A stretch of DNA of 64,000 nucleotides, from contig JAWZYV010013546.1 of NCBI GenBank assembly GCA_038373885.1, forward strand, positions 45,877-109,876. The letters run 5' to 3'. Made by a program: the position numbers and the translations under genes. The notes under the pieces are model-generated. The model ran no database searches and was not told the DNA's origin. It was given only the letters and a program-made list of their open reading frames with translations. Shown here piece by piece: positions 45,301-56,174 of the stretch. Within the stretch, counting starts at the first letter, position 1; each line of letters begins with the position of its first letter. This stretch comes from Cheiracanthium punctorium. Lineage: Eukaryota; Arthropoda; Arachnida; Araneae; Cheiracanthiidae.

Positions 45301-46811
45301 GAAAGATCATGCTTTAGATCTAGTGGGATTGTCGTAGTATTATCCACATAAAGTATCTGGAAAAAAGTAAAACTATCGTACAGCGAGATGCTAGTCTGTG
45401 TTGACACTGCTATCAAGGAACTAAGTTCCAGCGCTCTCATCAAGATAATGCAAGACCACGTGTGTCTGCATTCACTGGCTGGATTCTGTACAGACTCAAA
45501 TAGGATCTTTTGCCATGCCAGGCATATAGCCCCAACATCGCTCCTTAAGATTTCTACCTTTTTTCACACAACAGCAACATCTTGATGCTCTCTTCGATTC
45601 AGTACAAGATGTCCAAAATGCATTTTGTTTTTGAACTCACAGCCACCAAGTTTCAGGGCCAAAAGCTTTGAAAAACCACTAAAATGTTTTCAGAAAATCA
45701 TAGATTTGGATGGTGATTACTTCCCAGACTAAAGTACTGCTTTCAAGTTTTTTTTTCTAACTTTATTAAGAACTTTTTTAGGTGGAAAACTTTTGTTACA
45801 ACCTGATACATAATTGGACCCAAGTATCAAAGATGCATGACACTGGAGCAAAGAAATAAGGACAAAAATAGAATTACAAAAAAAAGCAAAATAGATTTAA
45901 AATTCATTACAAAAACTGCAAATAAACTAGAAAATGGATCAATATATGACTGCATTAGACTGGAAAATAAGCACAAAAGAAATTTAGTCACTGGATGTCA
46001 ACCGCATCAACTCTCTAGCCCGCCAATGTGAAATGTTAAGGGTTTCCTCCTTCAAAGGACATTTAAATATTGATTGGATTATACACCGATTCTTAAAACT
46101 TTTGTTATAATAGCAGTTTGCTGCTACATCTTATTCTGTGGATACCATAGGTGTGCCCACAAAGGAGGCTATGGGGGGCTAAAGCTTCCCCCCCCCTAAA
46201 GATGAAGATTTAGATCTGAAAAGTTTCGAAGATCATTACAAATGAATTAAAATATTATGTTTTAAAAATAAACTTCAAATGTTTTAAAAATTGTCTTAAA
46301 ATATTTTTAAAAAGAACTCTGGCTTTTAAATATTTGCAGTTAGTGTGACACATGTACTATAGTAATTTTTACAAAAGTGTTTACTATACAGTAATTTTTC
46401 GGCTACAATGTCAATGAAAATATCAGATAATTGTTTATGACTTTATAGCAAGATACGTGGGCTTGTATTCTACAGGCAATGGGTACAGAATATTTTGACA
46501 TTATAAGGGAGTTATAACTATAATCGAAGTCACTATAACCGAATTCAAAATATTGTTTTTCAATAAAGTATTTGTAGCTCTAGCCCACCCTAAACCAAAA
46601 TCCTGCATGAGCCATTGGTGGATACACAGTCACCTTGCATAACTCTTTATAATGGTTCCCTACAGAGTGACATTTTGGTAAGAATTATCTTGTATTAAGT
46701 TCTGATTAGTTTACTGGAAGGTCAATACGTATCTCTTTGAGATTACTGAAATCAAGCATACAACAAGCATCAATCTAACACACATTCTAGCTTAAAAAAA
46801 TCTCCAGTTAC
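45301..46811. other. intronic spacer, nothing firmly recognised
   Basis: No coding frame with recognisable motif. Around 46400-46560 the sequence ('tataaccgaattc', 'gttataactataat') resembles Tigger subterminal sequence, but ends were not found. A C run lies at about 46184-46195. Confidence 0.45.
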
Positions 46812-46975
46812 CTGAAGACTAATACAAGATCCACAGTTATACAGGAGTCTTTCAATAACACCAAAGCCTTTATGGCACAGAAAAATCTTGACTTTTTCAC
46901 TGGCTTGAAGAGAGTGTTGCAGTACAAAAACACCCACTAAAGTCAGATTCCAGAAAACTGGAGCTAAAACTGAAT
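46812..46975 (-). CDS. NRM: nurim, internal exon (QHSL membrane segment)
   Basis: 164-bp exon. Acceptor tttcctttctcag before 46975 (phase 1) and donor CAG|gtaactgg after 46812 (phase 0). The protein reads SVLAPVFWNLTLVGVFVLQH, SLQASEKVK, FGVIERLLY and ends ISLQ. This matches the nurim block with the invariant QHSL and FGV..R.LY around the second membrane segment. It is spliced to the exon at 8154-8324. The preceding exon, coding the N-terminus and ending with the first base of a codon, was not found up to the window end. Expressed at the inner nuclear membrane in animals. Confidence 0.9.
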
Positions 46976-47155
46976 CTGAGAAAGGAAACAAAAAAATGAA
47001 TTATTTCGCCAATCAAAAACACATAACAGGTCACACAACACAGCAGCAGTTATTTTCATACAGCCCATATTTTTGAAACCTTTAACTCCTTAACCAGGTT
47101 TCACATTCATTTCTAAAAATAAATCCCCTGAGTATTCCAGAACATTTTTTAAATA

Positions 47156-47895
47156 CCGTATTTACCCGTGCATAAGTCGAGATTTTTTGGACAAAAAGGA
47201 GGCTTTAAAGTTGGGGGGTCGACTTATACGAGGGTCCTGAATTTTTAATTATTTTTTTTTAATCAAGTCAAAAATGCCCTTTTATAAGACAAATGTTATC
47301 TTTTTGCATTACATAACACAATGACGTCTTTTCAGGTTGATTTTCATACCAGGAAGAATGTAGCGATACAAAGATTGAAAACGTGTATCATGTTGTTGCT
47401 CTTGTTGGATTACGGCCAATTAGCTATGCCAGGACTCTAGGCCAAAGGGTAAGGTGTCCCCGCCCCCCATGGAGATCTTTCTAGGGGATCCTAACCCAAT
47501 ACATGTACATGATGAGTCGATGACGACGAAGGAATTTTTAAAATTGTTCGGTATTGAGTCGGATCTTGAATCAGTTTAACTTTGTATATTAGTATTTTGC
47601 CATATCACACTATCAGTAATGTCATATTATTATTATTATTATTATTCATTATTATCAGTTTAATTTTGTATACTACTTTTGTATTGTTATTATCTTTATT
47701 ATTGTATATTTAGTACTTTCTTTTTTTACAGATGATTTTGAATAAATGTATTTAAAAAAATTAAAGTTTCTTGATCGGGAAAATGGTAGAACGACTTATA
47801 AGCGAGATTTTAAAAAATTTAAATTTTTTTATCAAGAAAGTGGGGGGGAGGGGTCGACTTATACGCGGGATCGACGTATACGTGGGTAAATATGG
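47156..47895. mobile_element. MITE with TA target and TACC(G/A)TATTTACCC ends
   Basis: 740 bp. The left end CCGTATTTACCCGTGCATAA and right end, reversed, CCATATTTACCCACGTATA, are flanked by TA (47154-47155, 47896-47897). Contains an ATT microsatellite near 47630-47648 and, at about 47510-47575, an acidic remnant (TTKEFLKLFGIESDLE) resembling a transposase tail. Probably a deleted Tc1-mariner/pogo-type element. Confidence 0.7.
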
Positions 47896-47897
47896 TA

Positions 47898-48390
47898 ATC
47901 ATAAAAATAGAATAAGATTACTAAGTGTCTACTTCAGTGCTTCTCAACCTTTTTTGGTTCAGAACACACTAAAAATATCAGGAATTATTTGCAGCACAAC
48001 TGAATATAAAAAATTAAAAGTTGTATGATACAGAAAAGAAACAAATAAATAAGTATAACAAATTATTTACTGACAAGGCTGAGCTTATTTTCTTGAACCA
48101 AATAAATCTCTACTTGTTTCCAAACAAGCTTGTATTTCATTGTCAACTTTTAAAAGCATTTCTCACTTTCTGGGCTTGATAACTGTTAATGTTCAAAATA
48201 CAAATTTACAGAGCTATGATGATGCTATAAGCAGAAGAATTTTACAGCTTTTAAGCTGATTGCAGGGTTCAAATTTTTGGTAGAAAGCCAAACGCATCCA
48301 CATTTTTTGTGAAGAATGGTAAAACATACAGTTCTTCAAATCAATCAGCTGTTCTTTTACTGTTATCATCAAACTTTGTGACTTGTAATA
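47898..48390. other. spacer with partial hAT-like repeat
   Basis: 'cagtgcttctcaaccttttttggtt' at about 47936 resembles a known type of hAT end. No matching opposite end was found. Otherwise nothing recognised. Confidence 0.4.
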
Positions 48391-49405
48391 CAGGGATCAC
48401 TCTAGAAATGAAAAAGAGCAGGGTGCACATTACAGAAAAAGGGCAGTGTTTGGGAAAAGGGCATATCATATCACACAGAAAGGGCAACTTTTGTAATTTT
48501 TGTCTACAAACACATAAGGGTAGCTTTTATAAACATACTTTTATGTCCGAAAATGTGTTTTCTTAATAGCAATTTTTTAAGCAAATGATTAAACAAATTT
48601 TGAAACCAAATTTTTTCACTTAATGACCTTTGCACTATCTTGCAGCACTTTTTTCACTTATTGACTTTTACAAAAATTGTGTAAGGCGGCCATTATGCTT
48701 TATTTCAACAACAACAGAACAAAAGAAGCATAAAAAAATTAAATTTTGCAATCGTAATATAACGGGAATCCGGTTTTGCCGACAAATTTTTCATAATCGC
48801 GTCCATTTTCGTACCCGAAAATGACCGAAAACATTCCGTTTTAGATTTAAATTTTATCGTATTCAGCGTCACTGCAACTTTTCTCTCTGTATATAGTCTG
48901 CAACTAGTGGAGGGGAAAAGGGACACTTGCCCAGGCATAGTGCTTTTACGTCAAAATGGAAATGGAAAGAAGGGAGTGCCAAAACAAAGGTTTGTCCCGG
49001 GCAACTTGACCTCTAGTTGCAGCACTATATGCATAACATTTGGAAATATTCTGTAATAAGAACGCCAGTTTAACTAAGCCGCGTCCGAGGAAAAAATAAA
49101 TTGCAAGTGCGCGACATAAAAAAAAGGGGGGGGGAACGATAGTATTTCATATCGTGGGTGGCGGCAAAGGATTTTCTAAACAGGCAAGAAGTCTTAATAA
49201 TTATTGTTGTGTAATATTTGTAATTACATAATTATAAAATAACTCCCGCCCCTCCAGGGATCGGAAAGAATTTGACCCTCTTGCACAAATTTTTAATTTC
49301 CCAATCGATGAATTCAAAATAGTCTCAACGGCTCTCCCCACTGCACATTTTCGCACTGTCCATTAGGCTTTTGTTGAGCGCGTAGTACAGTAAAAATGAA
49401 CATCC

Positions 49406-51138
49406 TGTCAGAAGATGTGCATAATAGAGATGAGACGGGCTCAGCCCGAGCCCGAGCCCGGGCTCTGTAATTCACAACTGCGTTCGGGCTCGGGCTCGTG
49501 AAAAATTTCTTCTTTATTGAACATACTCCTTGAAACAGATTTTAAAAAGTCATTCATGAGGAATATAAAAGTACTTATAAAAAAATAGGGGCACCACAGC
49601 GCACTAGCGGATTCAGGGGAGGGGCTACGGGGCTTCAGCCCCCCCAAAAAAAAGGGGTTGCTAAAGGGTAACATTCTGCTTCATTATGCACTTTGAATAT
49701 GTTAAGTGATCTTTTTTAATCACTTAGCCCCTCCCAAAAGTTTTTACATTGGTTAAGACTAAAATTTTGCTTTATTGCAAATTTTGTTTAGGTGAAATAA
49801 GCGTTTTTCAAACTTTAGCCCCTCCCAAAAGAGAATTTCTGGATCCGCCACTGGGCACGGGCGCCTAGAAGGTGCGTGAAGCTCTTTGGGTATTTCAGAA
49901 CGGCGGCTTATATTACTTAGTTTGTCATGAGATCCAACATTATTTGATGAACATGGATATAAAGAATTAGAAAGTGCATTGAGAGTTTGCAACTATATTT
50001 GTCTTTAATTTGCATAAACGGCAAAATTTATTGTATTCTATCAATGAAGTAATTGATTTTTTTTTTTCTTTAGCTGAAATTTCGGGCTCGGGCTCCGGTT
50101 TAAATAATATTGCTCGGGCTCGGGCAGGCTCGGATTAAAAGTCCTCGGGCTCGGGCTTCAAAAAATGAGCCCGAACTCATCTCTAGTGCATAATGGATGA
50201 CTTTTGCTGCTCAATAAAGGACTTCAGAAATGCAACTAACTTTTCTTTATTAGTATAAACACATCGTCTTTATGAACAATTGGTTAAATGGATTAAAAAC
50301 TAAAAAAAATGTATAATAAAATGACTGTCTTCCATAAACCATTAGTAACAATTCTGATAACAACAGCAGCAAACATCTAACAAAGAGTGGAAGACAGCCT
50401 TCCATCTATGAAGCACATATCTATATACCAGCACACTGAAACCATTCTATTATATATTAAACAGAAAAGGTTAATTTAACAGTTACTGCAAATTATGCAT
50501 GCAGAGCTACTCAAAATAATTTGCATAAAGAAAACAAGGTCTGAAATTTACCTGACACTAAGAACATGAATGAAAAGCATTACCAGGAATTATAGCTTAT
50601 AGTCTTAAAGCAAAATAAAATAAGGTCAGAAAATTATCTATAGGTTTGCACAATTAAAGGTCAGAAATTTACCTGTAGTTATTTAATTTTCAAGTCTAGA
50701 ATCAAGGTTAGAAGTTTGCCTATAGGTTTATGCAATTTGCCTGTCAATCTCTGGTATTTATTCAGAAGCTGAACTATGAAACAACTCAACTCTACCTTAT
50801 GTTTAAGAAGGAAAAATCTAGTTTAAGAGGTAGATTTAATTTATGATGTTTACACCAAAGCTAAAGGTACATTTAAATTTTAAGAAACTTTACTACTTTT
50901 AGATAGCTCTGCTTTTTTTTTTTTTTTCACTTAAATAAAATAAAAACTTTGGATACTACAAAGTTTTCAAAAAAAAACAAAGTAAGCCTCAGCTGGCCTT
51001 TATTTGTTGGGTGACACAAAGCCTGGGAAAAACACTGGGCAGGCAACCATTTACTTTTTTAAAATTTATTTATGTATTTATGTTTTAATCTTTAGAACAA
51101 TTTTATTAGAAACTGATTTTTATCACACTGACCCAACA
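49406..51138 (-). repeat. copia element 3, 3' LTR carrying a hAT MITE
   Basis: 964 bp of LTR split 12 bp plus target duplication from its inner-most distal end by the MITE at 49426-50186. Otherwise nearly identical to 55212-56174. Confidence 0.9.
49426..50186. mobile_element. hAT-type MITE in the copia 3 LTR
   Basis: 761 bp with ends AGAGATGAG / CTCATCTCTAG, flanked by a perfect 8-bp duplication TGCATAAT (49418-49425, 50187-50194). Both ends continue into repeats of GAGCCCGAGCCCG. The interior includes another unassigned repeat (49600-49855) ending 'ggatccgccactgg'. The empty site is visible in the other LTR (55224-55231). Confidence 0.9.
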
Positions 51139-51163
51139 AATGCCCCTTTTCCCATGCTCTGTA

Positions 51164-54100
51164 TCAGCCAAACAACCATTCGCAATAGAAAGAAAATTTT
51201 TCAAAAGATAAAGTCTTTGTGAACAGGTCGGCTACATTTTCCTTGCCCGACACATATTTTAGATCAAATTTCTCAATATTTTCTTTTACATAGTAACTTC
51301 TTGTATCTATGTATTTAGTGCGACTATTTTCAACATCATTTTTAGAGAAAAAGAGTGTGCTCTGATTGTCACAATAAACAACTGGCTTCTCTATTTTTAC
51401 ATTTAATAATGTTAAATCAAATATTCTTAGCAACCAGCACAGTTCTTTTATTGAATCCGATAGTGCAACATACTCTGCCTCCATACTTGATAAAGCTGTA
51501 CATTTTTGTTTTCTAGAACTCCAGATTACTGGTACTTCATCAAGAAATAGGACATGGCCACTAATTGATTTTCTGCTTACTAAATCTGATGCCCAACTTG
51601 CATCCGTATAAACTCTTAATTGATTATTTGAATTTCTGGATAAATTAATAGAAAAATGCTGGGTATTTATTACATACTGAAAAACTTGACACAAATACTT
51701 CCAGTGTGTCCATGAAGGTTGACTTGAAAATTGTGATAGAGATATTACTGAATACTGAATATCTGGTCTTGTTCGGGAAGCAAGATATAAAAGGCATCCT
51801 ACCAGTTCTCTGTAAGGCACATCTTTAGCCTCTTCTTCTGAATTTTGAGTTAGTGTTACACCTAAGGGCAGTGGCACTTTACATTTAACTTTAGGTATAT
51901 CCTTAAATTCTTCAGCTAGTTTTAAAATATATTTATGTTGGTACATGAACAGTTTACCATCAATTTCTGAAAACTCTACACCCAAAAAATTCTGGATTTT
52001 GCCCAAAACTTTAACTTCAAATTTGGACTTTATTAACGTTACAACTTCTTTAAGGATTATTTCATCCTCGGCAAACATAGCCAAGTCATCAACATATACT
52101 AGTAGTATTGCTTTAAGTTTATATGTATAAACACAGTTACAACTTTGAATTTTTGTAAAGCCTAATTCATTAAAAGTATTGTCCAACTCCAAGAACCATT
52201 CCCTTCCAGCTTGACGCAGCCCATATAATGCTTTATGTAGTTTCATAACATACGATTCCTTACCCTTTTCATGAAAACCCTCTGGTTGTTCCAAGTATAT
52301 TTTTTCATTAAGGGTCGCATACAGATATGCACTTTTAACATCCAAGTGTAAATGAACCCAATTTTTGTTTATTCCAAAGATTGTAAAAATAATTCTAACA
52401 AGGGAAAAGGAAATCACTGGTGAAAAGGTATCAAAATAGTCAATGCCCCCTATTTGTCGAAATCCTTGTGGGACAAGCCGAGGTTTAAAAATTTTTACTC
52501 TTTGAGGCTTTCCCTCTTTTAATGTAAATACCCATCGACTCCCCAGGACTCTTGCCTTTCCTGGTCTAGGCACTAGTTCAAATACTTTTCTCTCTCTCAG
52601 GGTTCCTAACTCTGATTCCATGGCCTTTTTCCACTCTAATTTTTCTGGAAAATCCTGGGATTCTTTATATGATCTGGGGATTTTTATTGCTACACAATGA
52701 GCTTTTGCATCCGAAGATTCACCCCCCTCATCATCCCCACCGGCACTGGGAGAGGTTTCAACTTTAGCCGTTGAAGTAAACTTGAACTCTGCAGGATCAT
52801 AAACTATACCCTTCTGTTGGCAGTATTCTTCAACCTGTCTGTTACTTCTTACCCGAACATTTTGTTCAGGATAATAGTAGACATCAACTCGACCTGCAGA
52901 GGCTTCTTTTTCCCGAGTTACCTCCACCCATTTCCAGTCTGCCACAGGGGATGATGACTGAGGCGGATCAGTAACATTTTCAGAATTTGGAGGAATGTTA
53001 AATAGATCTACATTTACTTCACGAGATTCCCTGCTATCTACGTCAAATTTAAAACTATCTTCATTTATTTTAACATGTTTAGTTTCATTTATTAAAGTTG
53101 TACCTGGGTACCAAATCCGACATCCCTTAGTAATAGAGGCATATCCCACTAGTATGCCCTGTTTGGCTCTTTTATCAAATTTATTTTTGCGTTTATGAAT
53201 GTGAACAGACGCTTTACTACCTATTACTTTTAAATGAGCTACTGAAAATTTTCTACCTATCCATAGATTTAAGGGTGCTTTGCCTTTTAACTTTTTATGG
53301 GGAAAACGATTTTTGAGATAATTTTGTGTACAGACCAATTCTGCCCAAAGCGGTTGAGGTAACTTTGTTTCAAACAGTAAAGCTCGGACACCATCCAAAA
53401 GAGTTCGATTATACCTTTCTGCAACCCCATTCATTTGGGGGGAGTATGGATTTGTATGTTCATGGATGATGCCATGTTCTTGGAGAAATGTTTCAAATTG
53501 ATGAGAACAAAATTCACCACCTTGGTCTGTCCTAATTCGTTTAATTTCCCTACCCATTTGTTTCTCAACTAATGATTTGTATAATTTAAAAAAGTGAAAG
53601 GCTTGATCTTTATGGTGCAAAATGTATATAAATGAGTAACGAGAAAAGTCGTCAACAATGGACAAAAAATACCTGGCACCCCCCAAAGAAGGGACTGGAG
53701 TTGGACCAAAAATATCTAAGTGTAAAAGCTGAAGAATATCAGTAGTTTCAATGCCATCCTTTGCAGGAAAATCTTTTCTCGTGCTTTTAGCAAAAGTACA
53801 GGACTCACATTCTTGACCATTACCATCAAGTTTATCTAAACCAGTGACATTATTAGATTTAGAAAATTGTACAAGTGTTTTTGTATTAAAGTGGCCAAAT
53901 CTGGAGTGCCACTTCATGATGTTTTTATTTATGATAAAAGCCCCACCCGATTCTACATGTTGTAAGGAATTTACAGAAAAACAGTAAAACCTATCTTTAA
54001 GGGGGGCACTTAATATTTCTTGATTATCTTTGTAGACTAATGCTTTGTCCCTAAGGAAACAAATTTGAAAGTTTTCTTCACATAAACACCAGACTGAGAT

Positions 54101-55183
54101 TAAATTCCTGCACATATCAGGTGCAAAGTAAACATTTTGTAACACTAAATTTTGAAGAACAGTACCTGAATTAAGCTGCAAATGAACTTCACCGATACCT
54201 TGGATGCTAGTTGTTCCTTCAGCAATAATCGCACTGCTCTCAATGGGGCAAAAGGTCTTGAAAGCATCCCTTTGTGTGAAAAAATGATTTGTGGCTGTTA
54301 AGACGCACTCCATAATGGGGCTTTGAGTAACTAAGGCTGCGAAGTGTGCTTGTTTCTCATTATCCTCTTTGTGTTTCTGCCGGTTTCGAGGATTTCCTTG
54401 CATTCCAGAATTCGCTTTCTGCAGGCTTCGCTGGAGTTTAAAACAAGTCCTTTTTAAGTGTCCTAATTTGCCACAGTGGGAACATATCACCTCCTTCCGG
54501 GACCATGCATTTCGCTTCTTAACCGACACCAGAGCTTGGCGATTGGTATTGTCAGCAACTTTACACTTTTGCCGATCATATTCAGCCAGCAGTTGTCGGC
54601 GGATTTCTACAGTGGTAAATTCCGGATCTGGTAGTCTGTAAAGTTGAACCACTAGGTTTTCATACTCAGGTGGGAGGTTCTCCAGGAGTTGAAATGCCAC
54701 CTCGTCGTCTGAAAGTTGTTTTCCGGCCATCTTTAAATCCTTCGCAGCATCTATAACTCGTCCGATGTATCCTTCCATTCCATCTGCACTATCATACCTG
54801 AGGCTGATAAATTTTCGTCTTAAGGCAGCGACACGAGCTCTGCTGCTTGGCTCGAAAGCATTCTTGAGTAATGTCCAAGCCTCTGCTGGTGTATGCGCTT
54901 CATATAGGAGACTTTTTAGACTTTCTTCAATACTCAGACATATAATAGCTAGAGCCTTTTTTTCTTTTCGAATATCCCGCACAACCGGGCCTTTAGAATC
55001 GTCCGGTTTGTGTTCGGCAGTCTCTTGAGTGGGAATTTCACTTTGGTAATCTGAGGAAAATTCAGAGAGGTCTTGACTGGCCAGCAGCAAATTAATATTA
55101 TATTTCCACTGTTTAAAGTTATCACGATTTAACTTTGGAAAGTTGAATGATGACCCTGGGTTAACGTCTCCAGAAGATGCCAT
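51164..55183 (-). CDS. copia element 3 Gag-Pol polyprotein, 1339 aa, protease site missing
   Basis: Single unbroken frame from ATG 55183 to just inside the 3' LTR. Gag: FNFPKLNRDNFKQWKYN (residues 13-29), UBN2 helices to about 205, CCHC 234-247 (CSHCGKLGHLKRTC). The protease position (about 293-300) reads CVLTATNHF, where copia proteases have LD(S/T)GA.NH, so the catalytic Asp is absent. Integrase: H426, H431, C459, C462; triad D490, D553, E589 (35-residue spacing). RT: YVDD 1030-1033. RNase H: D1194, E1235, D1272, D1319. Length is normal for copia. The ATG lies 29 bp after the LTR. Other enzymes look complete. Confidence 0.93.
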   Translation of the reverse strand: MASSGDVNPGSSFNFPKLNRDNFKQWKYNINLLLASQDLSEFSSDYQSEIPTQETAEHKPDDSKGPVVRDIRKEKKALAIICLSIEESLKSLLYEAHTPAEAWTLLKNAFEPSSRARVAALRRKFISLRYDSADGMEGYIGRVIDAAKDLKMAGKQLSDDEVAFQLLENLPPEYENLVVQLYRLPDPEFTTVEIRRQLLAEYDRQKCKVADNTNRQALVSVKKRNAWSRKEVICSHCGKLGHLKRTCFKLQRSLQKANSGMQGNPRNRQKHKEDNEKQAHFAALVTQSPIMECVLTATNHFFTQRDAFKTFCPIESSAIIAEGTTSIQGIGEVHLQLNSGTVLQNLVLQNVYFAPDMCRNLISVWCLCEENFQICFLRDKALVYKDNQEILSAPLKDRFYCFSVNSLQHVESGGAFIINKNIMKWHSRFGHFNTKTLVQFSKSNNVTGLDKLDGNGQECESCTFAKSTRKDFPAKDGIETTDILQLLHLDIFGPTPVPSLGGARYFLSIVDDFSRYSFIYILHHKDQAFHFFKLYKSLVEKQMGREIKRIRTDQGGEFCSHQFETFLQEHGIIHEHTNPYSPQMNGVAERYNRTLLDGVRALLFETKLPQPLWAELVCTQNYLKNRFPHKKLKGKAPLNLWIGRKFSVAHLKVIGSKASVHIHKRKNKFDKRAKQGILVGYASITKGCRIWYPGTTLINETKHVKINEDSFKFDVDSRESREVNVDLFNIPPNSENVTDPPQSSSPVADWKWVEVTREKEASAGRVDVYYYPEQNVRVRSNRQVEEYCQQKGIVYDPAEFKFTSTAKVETSPSAGGDDEGGESSDAKAHCVAIKIPRSYKESQDFPEKLEWKKAMESELGTLRERKVFELVPRPGKARVLGSRWVFTLKEGKPQRVKIFKPRLVPQGFRQIGGIDYFDTFSPVISFSLVRIIFTIFGINKNWVHLHLDVKSAYLYATLNEKIYLEQPEGFHEKGKESYVMKLHKALYGLRQAGREWFLELDNTFNELGFTKIQSCNCVYTYKLKAILLVYVDDLAMFAEDEIILKEVVTLIKSKFEVKVLGKIQNFLGVEFSEIDGKLFMYQHKYILKLAEEFKDIPKVKCKVPLPLGVTLTQNSEEEAKDVPYRELVGCLLYLASRTRPDIQYSVISLSQFSSQPSWTHWKYLCQVFQYVINTQHFSINLSRNSNNQLRVYTDASWASDLVSRKSISGHVLFLDEVPVIWSSRKQKCTALSSMEAEYVALSDSIKELCWLLRIFDLTLLNVKIEKPVVYCDNQSTLFFSKNDVENSRTKYIDTRSYYVKENIEKFDLKYVSGKENVADLFTKTLSFEKFSFYCEWLFG

Positions 55184-55197
55184 GGGTCGTTACTGTC

Positions 55198-55211
55198 AGC
55201 ATCTGCTACCA
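55198..55211 (-). other. primer binding site of copia element 3
   Basis: On the minus strand TGGTAGCAGATGCTG follows the 5' LTR end directly. The first ten bases match the 3' end plus CCA of initiator tRNA-Met. Confidence 0.7.
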
Positions 55212-56174
55212 TGTCAGAAGATGTGCATAATGGATGACTTTTGCTGCTCAATACAGGACTTCAAAAATGCAACTAACTTTTCTTTATTAGTATAAACACA
55301 TCGTCTTTATGAACAATTGGTTAAATGGATTAAAAACTAAAAAAAATGTATAATAAAATGACTGTCTTCCATAAACCATTAGTAACAATTCTGATAACAA
55401 CAGCAGCAAACATCTAACAAAGAGTGGAAGACAGCCTTCCATCTATGAAGCACATATCTATATACCAGCACACTGAAACCATTCTATTATATATTAAACA
55501 GAAAAGGTTAATTTAACAGTTACTGCAAATTATGCATGCAGAGCTACTCAAAATAATTTGCATAAAGAAAACAAGGTCTGAAATTTATCTGACACTAAGA
55601 ACATGAATGAAAAGCATTACCAGGAATTATAGCTTATAGTCTTAAAGCAAAATAAAATAAGGTCAGAAAATTATCTATAGGTTTGCACAATTAAAGGTCA
55701 GAAATTTACCTGTAGTTATTTAATTTTCAAGTCTAGAATCAAGGTTAGAAGTTTGCCTATAGGTTTATGCAATTTGCCTGTCAATCTCTGGTATTAATTC
55801 AGAAGCTGAACTATGAAACAACTCAACTCTACCTTATGTTTAAGAAGGAAAAATCTAGTTTAAGAGGTAGATTTAATTTATGATGTTTACACCAAAGCTA
55901 AAGGTACATTTAAATTTTAAGAAACTTTAATACTTTTAGATAGCTCTGCTTTTTTTTTTTTTTTCACTTAAATAAAATAAAAACTTTGGATACTACAAAG
56001 TTTTCAAAAAAAACAAAGTAAGCCTCAGCTGGCCTTTATTTGTTGGGTGACACAAAGCCTGGGAAAAACACTGGGCAGGCAACCATTTACTTTTTTAAAA
56101 TTTATTTATGTATTTATGTTTTAATCTTTAGAACAATTTTATTAGAAACTGATTTTTATCACACTGACCCAACA
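55212..56174 (-). repeat. copia element 3, 5' LTR
   Basis: 963 bp, TGTTGGGTC at 56174 to CTTCTGACA at 55212 on the minus strand. Uninterrupted copy showing the empty site of the MITE found in the other LTR. Confidence 0.93.

Larger units (their letters stand above)
8325..46811 (-). other. 38.5-kb nurim intron filled with nested transposons
   Basis: The donor at 46811/46810 (CAG|gtaactgg) and acceptor at 8325 join two exons whose protein products are adjacent in nurim (...SLQ then IVMYLW...), both in phase 0. No further coding exon is therefore expected between them. Nearly all of the interval can be assigned to transposable elements listed separately. Confidence 0.8.
49406..56174 (-). mobile_element. 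Ty1/copia element 3, young and nearly intact
   Basis: 6769 bp (about 6.0 kb without its MITE), flanked by a perfect 5-bp duplication CATCC (49401-49405, 56175-56179). LTRs (TGTTGG...CTGACA on the minus strand) of about 963 bp differ at only about five positions by eye. One long open frame spans Gag to RNase H. It is the youngest LTR element in the window. The protease active site is lost (see the CDS entry). Confidence 0.93.
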
